From an uncultured Oscillospiraceae bacterium (lineage in GTDB: Bacteria; Bacillota; Clostridia; Oscillospirales; Oscillospiraceae), in NCBI GenBank assembly GCA_900758315.1, contig CAAERF010000001.1, positions 1-5,603 of the forward strand: DNA of 5,603 nt, in the 5' to 3' direction. Of the stretch, positions 1 through 5,603 are shown one piece after another; positions within the stretch are counted from its first letter, which is position 1; each line of letters starts with the position of its first letter. A model generated the notes under the pieces. The model ran no database searches. It was not told the origin of the DNA and saw only the letters and a list, made by a program, of their open reading frames with translations. A program made the translations under genes and the position numbers.

Positions 1-748
1 TTTCTCCAATATTGTATTCGGTGTTCTCCAATAAGCTTTGTGCATTTACCATCCGAAGGGACAGGATGTATTGTGCAGGGCTTATTTTCATGTACTGCTT
101 AAAATTACGGATAAACCAGTTCGTACTGATATGTAGCGATTCTGCGTAATCGTCCACACTGACCTTTGTATTATAATTCTCGTTAAAGTAGGCAACGGCG
201 GCTTCGATTTCTTCGGGGATGCTTGTAGTTGTTCTCTCGCTTTCCTGCTGTTGCCTGCTTACTAAAAGCAGAATGATGTTGAAGAGAGAAGCAATATAGT
301 CTTCATAGCCATATTCACATTGTTGCAGTTCCCGGATGATCTTTCGGAACAGCATTTTGTAATCCGGCAGTGTGCCGCTGTAAAAAACGTGCTTGTCCAA
401 TGGTATTCCGTGATAGTTCAGGATGTTTTTGACATCGTATCCTGTAAAGTGAATCCAAAACACCTCTGGATGATCTTCTACATAGTAGACATACTTCTGG
501 ATTTCTTTCGGCTGATAAAGCACCATGTGTCCAGAAGTCACCACTTCCTCAACACCATCGAACCAGAAGTGTGCTTTACCAGATGCCACATAGAGGATTT
601 GATAGTCTCTGCGACCCTTTGCCCAAAAAGTAGGTAGCTTAGGGCGTTTTTTCAAGCGATAAGTGCCGCAGCTGCCTACGACCAGCGGCTTTGAGTGGTC
701 TTTGAAATCCAAACGGGAGTTGTTCAAATATCCTGAGTTGAAATACAT
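1..748 (-). CDS. AraC-family transcriptional regulator (cupin + HTH), C-terminus cut by window edge
   Basis: Reading the minus strand from the ATG at 748-746 gives 249 uninterrupted codons to the left edge, so this is the N-terminal part of a protein usually about 280-300 residues long. Residues ~25-110 look like the AraC N-terminal cupin sensor: a basic/aromatic start (FWAKGRRDYQILYV), a GKAHFWFDG strand, the VLYQPKEIQKY turn, and FWIHFTG at 97-103, a typical signature of sugar-responsive AraC proteins. Residues ~178-249 are the DNA-binding part: IEAAVAYFNENYNTKVSV, a first helix-turn-helix at about 197-215 (DDYAESLHISTNWFIRNF), then SPAQYILSLRM and the linker helix ending YNIGE, where the second HTH would begin. 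The start is fixed by an AGGAGG site 8 bases upstream; an ATG at 765-763 is out of frame. The gene is divergent from the transporter-lacZ pair, which suggests it controls them and probably activates them in response to a galactoside. The effector is not visible in the sequence. The family call is firm; the target is inferred. Confidence 0.93.
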   Translation of the reverse strand, partial: MYFNSGYLNNSRLDFKDHSKPLVVGSCGTYRLKKRPKLPTFWAKGRRDYQILYVASGKAHFWFDGVEEVVTSGHMVLYQPKEIQKYVYYVEDHPEVFWIHFTGYDVKNILNYHGIPLDKHVFYSGTLPDYKMLFRKIIRELQQCEYGYEDYIASLFNIILLLVSRQQQESERTTTSIPEEIEAAVAYFNENYNTKVSVDDYAESLHISTNWFIRNFKQYMKISPAQYILSLRMVNAQSLLENTEYNIGE

Positions 749-756
749 CCCTGCGT

Positions 757-762
757 CCTCCT
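757..762 (-). promoter_or_regulatory. Ribosome binding site of the AraC-family gene
   Basis: The minus strand reads AGGAGG here, a perfect Shine-Dalgarno core, with 8 bases to the ATG at 748-746. It decides the start in favour of that ATG over the out-of-frame ATG that lies just upstream. Confidence 0.85.
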
Positions 763-773
763 CATCTTCAGAG

Positions 774-805
774 ATTTTACAGTGATTTGGAAAATGTTCT
801 ATCAA
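774..805 (-). promoter_or_regulatory. Possible promoter of the AraC-family gene (weak)
   Basis: On the minus strand TAAAAT (779-774) is a fair -10 box and TTGATA (805-800) a fair -35 box, but the spacer is 20 bases, longer than the usual 16-18. Transcription would start near 767, leaving only a short leader before the ribosome binding site. The -35 lies near one of the GTTCYAT repeats (796-802), so the regulator could affect its own synthesis. This is a candidate only; the AT-rich region would produce such boxes by chance. Confidence 0.25.
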
Positions 806-870
806 AAAATTACAAACTCTTTGATTTTGTGCATATTTTGTTCCATCTTGTCTATATCTTTTCGTTCCAT
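796..870 (+). promoter_or_regulatory. Candidate regulator binding region: three GTTCYAT direct repeats
   Basis: GTTCTAT at 796-802, GTTCCAT at 840-846 and GTTCCAT at 864-870 are in the same orientation, and the last two are followed by similar short tracts. The two exact copies are 24 bases apart start to start, and the last ends 7 bases before the TATAAT box, covering the place where a -35 should be. AraC-family activators bind direct-repeat half-sites, often with one site abutting the -35, so this is a plausible operator for the divergent regulator. The short unit length in an AT-rich region means chance cannot be excluded. Confidence 0.35.
824..851 (+). repeat. Three ATTTTGT-like units at 10-11 bp spacing
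   Basis: ATTTTGT occurs at 824-830 and 835-841, and ATCTTGT (one mismatch) at 845-851. The start-to-start steps are 11 and 10 bases, close to one DNA helical turn. The array ends just upstream of the -35 position of the transporter promoter and partly overlaps the GTTCCAT unit at 840-846. It could be part of the same protein-binding region, or a phased T-tract that bends the DNA. Confidence 0.4.
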
Positions 871-877
871 TAGATTC

Positions 878-883
878 TATAAT
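878..883 (+). promoter_or_regulatory. -10 box (TATAAT) of the transporter-lacZ promoter; no good -35
   Basis: A perfect TATAAT stands 115 bases before the transporter start codon and would start transcription near 890. At the expected -35 position (about 854-861) the sequence is ATATCTTT, with little likeness to TTGACA; the nearest TTG-type hexamer, TTGTCT at 848-853, is 24 bases away. A strong -10 without a -35 is the usual form of an activator-dependent promoter, which fits the divergent AraC-family gene. The box is seen directly; its use as the operon promoter is inferred. Confidence 0.6.
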
Positions 884-888
884 ATTTT

Positions 889-940
889 CAGACGAAACGC
901 AAGAGATTTGGGCAACTTGCGTAATGAGGATTCCAGTCTG
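889..940 (+). promoter_or_regulatory. Bulged hairpin in the leader of the transporter mRNA
   Basis: The left arm 889-903 can pair without interruption to three right-hand segments: ACGCAAG (897-903) with CTTGCGT (916-922), GAA (894-896) with TTC (931-933), and CAGAC (889-893) with GTCTG (936-940). The loop is 12 bases and the right side has bulges of 8 and 2 bases. It begins at the predicted transcription start near 890. It could stabilise the 5' end of the message, or as DNA the ACGCAAG/CTTGCGT dyad could be a repressor site. No known riboswitch class is recognised. Confidence 0.35.
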
Positions 941-984
941 AAGTGCGCAGCAGATTGGTCGCGCCCACACAAAACAAGCAAGAT

Positions 985-990
985 GGGAGA
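985..990 (+). promoter_or_regulatory. Ribosome binding site of the transporter gene
   Basis: GGGAGA lies 7 bases before the ATG at 998. The in-frame ATG at 983 has only AGCAAG-type sequence upstream, so the 998 start is preferred. The open frame continues up to a GTG at 782, but that stretch contains the promoter box and leader and does not resemble any transporter N-terminus. Confidence 0.7.
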
Positions 991-997
991 AAGCACA

Positions 998-2368
998 ATG
1001 ACTGAGAAACGTTATCTAAAGTGGTATAATAAAGTCGGCTATGGTTCAGGCGATATTGCAGGCAACGTGGTGTATGCATTCCTGTCCTCCTTCGTCATGA
1101 TCTATCTGACCAACACCGTTGGCCTGAACCCCGGTATTGTCGGCACTCTGATTGCAGTTTCCAAACTGCTGGACGGTGTGACGGACATTTTCTTTGGTTC
1201 TTTGATTGACAAAACGCATTCTAAGATGGGCAAAGCCCGTCCTTGGATGCTGTACGGCTACATTGGCTGTGCCATTACGCTGGTGGCAATTTTCGCCATC
1301 CCGACCAATCTGGGACAGTTTGCACAGTACGCATGGTTCCTGATCGCATATACTCTGCTGAACGCTGTATTCTACACTGCCAACAACATTGCTTACTCTG
1401 CACTGACTGCTCTCGTCACGAAGAACAGTGCCGAACAGGTCGAGATGGGTTCTTGGCGTTTCATGTTCGCCTTTGCCACCAGCCTGCTCATCCAGTCCAT
1501 CACGCTGGGTGCTGTTACGGCATTGGGCGGTGGTGCTGCCGGTTGGCGCACTGTTGCAATCATCTACGCCATCATCGGTCTGCTTGTCAACACCCTCTCC
1601 GTTCTCTCCGTGAAGGAACTGCCGGAAAGCGAATTGGTGGATACCACCGACAAAAAGGAAATCGAGCAGGACGAAAAGTACAATCTGGTTCAGGCTGCAA
1701 AGCTGCTTGCTGGTAACAAATATTATATGATGATTTGCGTCACCTACATTTTGCAGCAGATCTACGGTGCCATGATCAGCATGGGTACCTACTATGCAAC
1801 CTACATCCTTGGCAACCAGAATCTGTTCGGTGTATTCTCTTGGGCAATCAACATTCCTCTGATCATCGCACTGGTGTTCACCCCGACCTTGGTTGCAAAG
1901 TGGAATGGAATGTATAAGCTGAATGTAATGAGCTATACTCTGGCAACGATTTCTCGTGCACTGGTTGCTGTAGCTGGTTACATGGGCAGCGGCAATGTGA
2001 CCTTGATGCTGCTCTTTACTGCAATCGCAGCTCTTGGTCAGGGTCCCTGGCAGGGCGATATGAACGCTGTGATTGCTGCTTGCTCTGAATATACTTGGCT
2101 GACGAAGCATAAGCGCGTGGATGGCACGATGTACTCCTGCACTTCTCTCGGTGTGAAGCTGGGCGGCGGTCTGGGTACTGCCATCACCGGCTGGCTGCTG
2201 GCTGCAAGCCATTTCGATAGTGCGCTGGCTGTCCAGCCCGAATCCTGCATCTCGATGCTGAAGATCATGTATCTGGTGATTCCGTTTGCTCTGGATGCCA
2301 TCATTACCTTCCTTCTCTCTCGTATGAAGGTCGAAGAAGCAAATGAAAAACTGCGTGAAGCAGTCTGA
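998..2368 (+). CDS. GPH-family (MelB/LacS-type) galactoside:cation symporter
   Basis: The protein has 456 residues, the usual size of glycoside-pentoside-hexuronide symporters (MFS superfamily, inner membrane, ~12 helices). It begins MTEKRYLKWYNKVGYGSGD, like MelB-type N-termini, and D19 falls where MelB has its sugar-binding D19. Helix 2 carries LLDGVTD; D59 and D63 match the MelB cation-site aspartates D55 and D59. The hallmark cytoplasmic loop follows (DKTHSKMGKARPW, 71-83). Helix 4 has YTLLNAVFY, with N122 near where MelB has sugar-binding D124. Two six-helix halves flank a charged loop (~205-240), with GQGPWQGD (347-354) in helix 10. The protein ends soon after helix 12, so the C-terminal EIIA domain of streptococcal LacS is absent. 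The first of the two genes likely cotranscribed with lacZ, 114 bases upstream of it. The family is clear; lactose as substrate is inferred from lacZ, and Na+ versus H+ coupling is open. Confidence 0.93.
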   Translation: MTEKRYLKWYNKVGYGSGDIAGNVVYAFLSSFVMIYLTNTVGLNPGIVGTLIAVSKLLDGVTDIFFGSLIDKTHSKMGKARPWMLYGYIGCAITLVAIFAIPTNLGQFAQYAWFLIAYTLLNAVFYTANNIAYSALTALVTKNSAEQVEMGSWRFMFAFATSLLIQSITLGAVTALGGGAAGWRTVAIIYAIIGLLVNTLSVLSVKELPESELVDTTDKKEIEQDEKYNLVQAAKLLAGNKYYMMICVTYILQQIYGAMISMGTYYATYILGNQNLFGVFSWAINIPLIIALVFTPTLVAKWNGMYKLNVMSYTLATISRALVAVAGYMGSGNVTLMLLFTAIAALGQGPWQGDMNAVIAACSEYTWLTKHKRVDGTMYSCTSLGVKLGGGLGTAITGWLLAASHFDSALAVQPESCISMLKIMYLVIPFALDAIITFLLSRMKVEEANEKLREAV

Positions 2369-2384
2369 TAATAAGCCATTATCA
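2366..2384 (+). repeat. AT-rich dyad over the transporter stop codon
   Basis: TGATAAT (2366-2372) and ATTATCA (2378-2384) are perfect inverted repeats around a 5-base loop, followed by TTTCTCCTTC. The stop TGA is immediately followed in frame by TAA (2369-2371). The stem is A/T-rich and weak, so it is a poor terminator; it may be an accident of the stacked stop codons. Confidence 0.3.
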
Positions 2385-2403
2385 TTTCTCCTTCATCTGC
2401 TGT

Positions 2404-2435
2404 TCCCCGGAGGAATCCAGCGATTCCTCCGGGGA
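2404..2435 (+). promoter_or_regulatory. Perfect 14-bp intergenic hairpin between transporter and lacZ, no U-tract
   Basis: TCCCCGGAGGAATC (2404-2417) pairs base for base with GATTCCTCCGGGGA (2422-2435) around the loop CAGC. The stem is GC-rich at its base and should be very stable in RNA. What follows is GGCTGGAGAAAT, with no run of T, so it is not a standard Rho-independent terminator in this direction, nor on the other strand, where the next bases are ACAGCAG. Placed between two genes of one probable operon, it fits a processing or stabiliser hairpin that adjusts lacZ level relative to the transporter. The structure is seen directly; the role is inferred. Confidence 0.7.
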
Positions 2436-2447
2436 GGCTGGAGAAAT

Positions 2448-2464
2448 ATTATAAAATTATAAAA
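2448..2464 (+). repeat. Tandem 8-bp repeat ATTATAAA x2 upstream of the lacZ ribosome binding site
   Basis: ATTATAAA occurs at 2448-2455 and again at 2456-2463, followed by AAGG. It includes TATAAA, which could be read as a -10 box, but the expected -35 position lies inside the GC-rich hairpin stem and has no match. It may simply be an unstructured A/U-rich stretch that helps ribosomes load onto lacZ. Confidence 0.45.
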
Positions 2465-2471
2465 GGTAAAT

Positions 2472-2476
2472 GAGGA
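2472..2476 (+). promoter_or_regulatory. Ribosome binding site of lacZ
   Basis: GAGGA lies 6 bases before the ATG at 2483. An ATG at 2470 overlaps this site but is out of frame with lacZ. The site is moderate in strength and sits in an A-rich, weakly structured context just after the intergenic hairpin. Confidence 0.75.
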
Positions 2477-2482
2477 AATACT

Positions 2483-5400
2483 ATGGCTGCATTTGATTTT
2501 GCAAAAGTAAAAGACCCCACCTTTTTCAAGGAAAACGTGCTGAATGCTCATGCAAGTTTCCGTACTTACGCTTCCCGCGAAGAATATCGGACAGGCTCCT
2601 CTTCTTTGGCGCTGAAGCTGGACGGTATCTGGAAATTCGCCTACGCAAAGAACTACACCAGTGCAATCCCCGGCTTTGAAAAGACGGATTACGATTGCAG
2701 CGGCTGGGATGACATTCATGTTCCGGCACACATCCAGATGGAGGGCTACGACATTCCCCAGTACGCGAATATTCAGTATCCGTGGGATGGCCGTGAAGAA
2801 GTACAGCCGGGCGAGATCCCGCAGCGGTTCAATCCGGTGGCAAGCTATGTAAAATACTTCGAGCTGCCGGAATCCATGCAGGGCAAGCCCGTCCACATTG
2901 AGTTCGAGGGTGTGGAAAGCGGCATGGCTCTTTGGCTGAACGGGTCTTATGTGGGTTACACCGAGGACAGCTTCTCCGCACACGCATTCGATCTGACTCC
3001 CTATCTCCAGCCGGGCGTGAACAAACTTGCTGTGCAGGTGTTCAAGTGGACTTCCTCCAGCTGGTGCGAAGATCAGGACTTCTTCCGCTTCTCCGGCATC
3101 TTCCGCAGCGTGTGGCTGTACGCCATCCCCACCGTGCATCTGGAAGATGTATCCGTCAAAACGCTGTTTGCCGGGGATGATTTTACTCATTCCACGCTGG
3201 AAGTTGCATTGCAGGTGGAGGGTAAGGGCGCAGCCCGTCTGACCCTACGCCGCAGTGAACTGGAAGTGTTCTCCGAAAAAATCGCACTAAACGGCGGCTC
3301 TGCTCTGTTCAGCCATGCGGTGGAGAACCCCTACCTGTGGAGTGCAGAGGACCCGGCTCTGTATGAACTGGAAATCGAGCTGCTGGACGATGCAGGCCAT
3401 CTGGTAGAGGTGACTGGGCAGAAAGTCGGTTTCCGCAAGTTCGAGTTGAAGAACAATCGGATGCTGCTCAACGGCAAGCGCATCGTGTTCAAGGGTGCCA
3501 ACCGTCATGAGTTCAGCTCCATTACGGGTCGTGCTGTGGGCGTACACACCCATGAGGAACTGCTTCGGGATATCATCACCATGAAGCAGAACAACATCAA
3601 TGCCATCCGTACCAGCCATTACCAGAATCAGGATGCACTGTACGACCTGTGCGACGAGTATGGTCTGTATCTGATCGCAGAGAACAATCTGGAATCCCAT
3701 GGCACATGGGACATCCATCAGGCGGGCATTAGCGGCATCGAGGGCGTTTTGCCCAATGATAAGCCGGAGTGGAAAGCTGTCTTGTTTGACCGCATGAATT
3801 CCACTTACCAGCGTGACAAAAACCATCCTGCTGTTCTGATCTGGTCTCTGGGCAACGAATCGTTTGGCGGTGAGACCCTGCTCCAGATGGCCGAGATGGT
3901 CCGCCGCTTTGATGACACCCGTCTGGTGCATTACGAAGGTGTGGTCAATGATCCCCGCTTCCTCGAAACCACCGATATTGAGAGCCATATGTACAGCACT
4001 GTGAAGGACATTAAAGAGTATCTGGCACAGGGCGATAAGCGGCCTTATATCGAGTGCGAATACTCTCATGCTATGGGCAACTCCAACGGTGCTTTGCACA
4101 AGTACACGGAACTTGCCGACCAGAAGGACTGCGGCTATCAGGGCGGCTTCATCTGGGATTACATCGACCAGTCCATCTGGAAAAAAGACCGCTACGGCAA
4201 GTGGTTCCAAGCCTACGGCGGCGACTTCGGTGAGCGTCCTACCGACTATAATTTCAGCGGAAACGGCATTGCCTACGGTGGTGACCGTGCTCCTTCTCCC
4301 AAGATGCAGGAGGTCAAGTTCTGCTATCAGAACATCGCCGTTTCCATCGACAACTCTGGCTTTGAAGTCTGGAACAAGAACCTGTTCACCTCTACGGATG
4401 CTTTCGACTGCGTTGCTCTGCTGCACCGTGATGGAAAGTTGTATCAGCAACAGGAACTGCCCAATATTGATGTTGCTCCCGAAGAGCGTTCCAGCTTTCC
4501 GCTGCCGTTTATGGTTCCTGCGCTCACCGGTGAATATGCAGTGACCATCAGCTTCCGTTTGAAGGAGGACACCAGCTGGGCAAAGAAAGGTCATGAAGTC
4601 GCCTTTGGACAGGGTGTGATCGCTGTGGTTCGTTCCATTCCCAGCAAGAAGGTCACGCCGTTTACCATTACGCACGGTACACACAACATCGGTGTCCGGG
4701 GTGAGAATTTCGATGTTTTGTTCTCCGATCTGAATGGCGGTCTGACTTCCTACCGCTATGCCGGCAAGGAGATGATTCAGGAGATTCCCCGTCCCAACTT
4801 CTGGCGCGCTCCCACCGACAACGACTGCGGCAACAACATGGGCGGCGTTCGCGGTCAGTGGAAGCTGGCAAGCCTGTACGCTACCGCCAAGGGCATCGGC
4901 AAGGAGATCCCGTCTGTTCACGGCGGCACCATCCTCCAGAACCCCACCTGCGAGGTGGAAGCCGACAGCGTGGTCGTGACCTATCTCTATAACCTCCAGA
5001 CCAGCCCCGCAGCAGAGTGCAGCCTGCAGTACCGTGTGTTCGGTGATGGCCGCATCCAGACCACCCTGCACTATGACCCGGTGGAAGGACTTGCAGCAAT
5101 GCCGGAGTTCGGTGTGCTGTTCAAGATCGACGCTGACTACGACACGGTGGAGTGGTACGGAAACGGCCCTGCGGAGACCTACTGGGATCGTCAGCATGGT
5201 GCAAAGCTGGGCATTTACCAGAATAAGGTCGCAGACAACATGGCACAGTACCTTGTGCCGCAGGAGTGCGGTGCAAAGACCGCTGTGCGCTGGGCAAAGG
5301 TAGTGGACCGCAAGGGTCGCGGGCTGCTGTTTACCGCAGATGCCGCAAAGCCCATGTTCTTCTCTGCGCTGCCCTACACTCCCCATGAAATGGAGAGTGC

Positions 5401-5566
5401 CAAGCATCCCTACGAGCTGCCCCCGGTCCATTACACGGTGATTCGTGCCATCGGCGAGCAGATGGGCGTCGGCGGTGATGACAGCTGGGGTGCCAATGTC
5501 CACCCGGAGTATATTCCTGATGTGACCAAGCCTGTGGAGTTCACCTTTACGTTCCGTGGCATCTGA
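2483..5566 (+). CDS. lacZ: β-galactosidase LacZ, glycoside hydrolase family 2
   Basis: Hydrolyses lactose and other β-galactosides in the cytoplasm; no signal peptide is seen. The 1027 residues compare with 1024 in E. coli LacZ, so the gene is intact. Domains in order: sugar-binding jelly roll (~1-220, with EDQDFFRFSGIFR at 196-208), Ig-like domain (~222-322), TIM barrel (~324-615), a second Ig-like domain (~625-715) and the β-galactosidase small-chain domain (~735-1025). Acid/base E459 lies in WSLGNES and nucleophile E526 in ECEYSHAMGNS. By alignment to E. coli, Mg2+ ligands E404 and H406 (LESHG), H342 and H379, H529, F591, N594, the D199 that aligns with D201, and W1002 in GGDDSWG (E. coli W999) are present. 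Near the active site it has SHYQN and AENN where E. coli has SHYPN and DEAN. It follows the symporter gene by 114 bases, with the hairpin between, and likely shares its promoter. The annotation is secure; exact substrate preference (lactose, allolactose, β-galacto-oligosaccharides) is not determined. Confidence 0.98.
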   Translation: MAAFDFAKVKDPTFFKENVLNAHASFRTYASREEYRTGSSSLALKLDGIWKFAYAKNYTSAIPGFEKTDYDCSGWDDIHVPAHIQMEGYDIPQYANIQYPWDGREEVQPGEIPQRFNPVASYVKYFELPESMQGKPVHIEFEGVESGMALWLNGSYVGYTEDSFSAHAFDLTPYLQPGVNKLAVQVFKWTSSSWCEDQDFFRFSGIFRSVWLYAIPTVHLEDVSVKTLFAGDDFTHSTLEVALQVEGKGAARLTLRRSELEVFSEKIALNGGSALFSHAVENPYLWSAEDPALYELEIELLDDAGHLVEVTGQKVGFRKFELKNNRMLLNGKRIVFKGANRHEFSSITGRAVGVHTHEELLRDIITMKQNNINAIRTSHYQNQDALYDLCDEYGLYLIAENNLESHGTWDIHQAGISGIEGVLPNDKPEWKAVLFDRMNSTYQRDKNHPAVLIWSLGNESFGGETLLQMAEMVRRFDDTRLVHYEGVVNDPRFLETTDIESHMYSTVKDIKEYLAQGDKRPYIECEYSHAMGNSNGALHKYTELADQKDCGYQGGFIWDYIDQSIWKKDRYGKWFQAYGGDFGERPTDYNFSGNGIAYGGDRAPSPKMQEVKFCYQNIAVSIDNSGFEVWNKNLFTSTDAFDCVALLHRDGKLYQQQELPNIDVAPEERSSFPLPFMVPALTGEYAVTISFRLKEDTSWAKKGHEVAFGQGVIAVVRSIPSKKVTPFTITHGTHNIGVRGENFDVLFSDLNGGLTSYRYAGKEMIQEIPRPNFWRAPTDNDCGNNMGGVRGQWKLASLYATAKGIGKEIPSVHGGTILQNPTCEVEADSVVVTYLYNLQTSPAAECSLQYRVFGDGRIQTTLHYDPVEGLAAMPEFGVLFKIDADYDTVEWYGNGPAETYWDRQHGAKLGIYQNKVADNMAQYLVPQECGAKTAVRWAKVVDRKGRGLLFTADAAKPMFFSALPYTPHEMESAKHPYELPPVHYTVIRAIGEQMGVGGDDSWGANVHPEYIPDVTKPVEFTFTFRGI

Positions 5567-5593
5567 TGATTGCCCGCAAATGAGGTGTTCTCT

Positions 5594-5603
5594 GTGAAAA
5601 AAA
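5594..5603 (+). CDS. Possible start of a downstream gene (GTG start, cut by window edge)
   Basis: GTG AAA AAA would encode the common start M-K-K, and GAGG at 5582-5585 lies 8 bases upstream as a ribosome binding site. It is 27 bases after the lacZ stop, a spacing typical of operons, and no terminator is seen in between. Only three codons are visible, so the product and even the reality of the gene cannot be judged. Confidence 0.3.

Noticed and set aside
320..637. A 105-codon plus-strand open frame inside the regulator gene
   Set aside because: It lies antisense to the AraC-family gene, whose cupin and HTH motifs are clear; the frame has no recognisable domain.
924..941. Short leader peptide ATG...TGA (M-R-I-P-V) in the transporter mRNA leader
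   Set aside because: It has no ribosome binding site, is only five codons long, and has no repeated codon that would suggest attenuation.
782..997. N-terminal extension of the transporter up to a GTG at 782
   Set aside because: The stretch contains a perfect TATAAT box and a leader hairpin, its translation does not resemble GPH N-termini, and a good ribosome binding site marks the ATG at 998.
749..997. Catabolite-repression (cre) site in the divergent region
   Set aside because: I found no convincing match to the TGWAANCGNTNWCA pattern; the ACGAAACGCAAG stretch is too divergent.
1046..2212. A 388-codon open frame on the minus strand opposite the transporter gene
   Set aside because: It is the antisense shadow of a clear GPH transporter, and its Cys/His/Gln-rich translation resembles no family I know.
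2404..2435. Rho-independent terminator after the transporter gene
   Set aside because: The stem is strong, but neither strand has a T-run after it, so it is described as an intergenic hairpin instead.
3287..5503. A 738-codon open frame on the minus strand opposite lacZ
   Set aside because: LacZ is unambiguous on the plus strand over its whole length. The antisense frame stays open because lacZ codons here rarely create stops in that frame; its translation has no recognisable domain and there is no ribosome binding site I would trust.
5566..5583. Five-codon frame M-I-A-R-K overlapping the lacZ stop (TGATG)
   Set aside because: Too short to support as a gene; the overlap is likely a chance result of the TGATGAT sequence.

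Overview
The window holds a compact lactose/β-galactoside utilisation locus, most likely from a Gram-positive, gut-type member of the Clostridia. I base this on the purine-rich AGGAGG-like ribosome binding sites, the AraC/cupin regulator type, a GPH symporter paired with a cytoplasmic GH2 β-galactosidase, and codon use typical of moderate-GC Oscillospiraceae. A Faecalibacterium-like host is a guess from general style and was not tested. The regulator gene and both intergenic regions look more AT-rich than the lacZ gene.

Layout: (1) 748 down to base 1, minus strand: an AraC-family regulator whose C-terminus runs off the left edge. (2) 749-997: the divergent intergenic region. It has a perfect TATAAT box reading rightward with no good -35, short direct repeats (GTTCYAT three times; ATTTTGT-like units every 10-11 bp) just upstream, and a leader of about 108 nt that can fold into a bulged hairpin. 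(3) 998-2368, plus strand: a 456-residue GPH-family sugar:cation symporter, ending in TGA-TAA-TAA reading partly out of frame. (4) 2369-2482: a 114-bp spacer with a perfect 14-bp hairpin lacking a U-tract, followed by an A/T-rich stretch with a tandem 8-bp repeat and the lacZ ribosome binding site. (5) 2483-5566, plus strand: a full-length 1027-residue GH2 β-galactosidase with all main catalytic and metal-binding residues in place. (6) 5567-5603: the start of whatever follows, possibly a GTG-initiated gene cut by the right edge.

How it likely works (inference): the regulator senses a sugar through its N-terminal cupin domain, binds the repeats in the divergent region and activates the -35-deficient promoter. 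The symporter imports lactose or a related galactoside with Na+ or H+, and LacZ hydrolyses it in the cytoplasm to glucose and galactose. The intergenic hairpin may set the ratio of transporter to enzyme or protect the lacZ part of the message.

I see no mobile element, CRISPR array, tRNA or rRNA. The gene content is ordinary; the less explained parts are the regulatory DNA of the divergent region and the hairpin between transporter and lacZ. I did not find a new kind of system.
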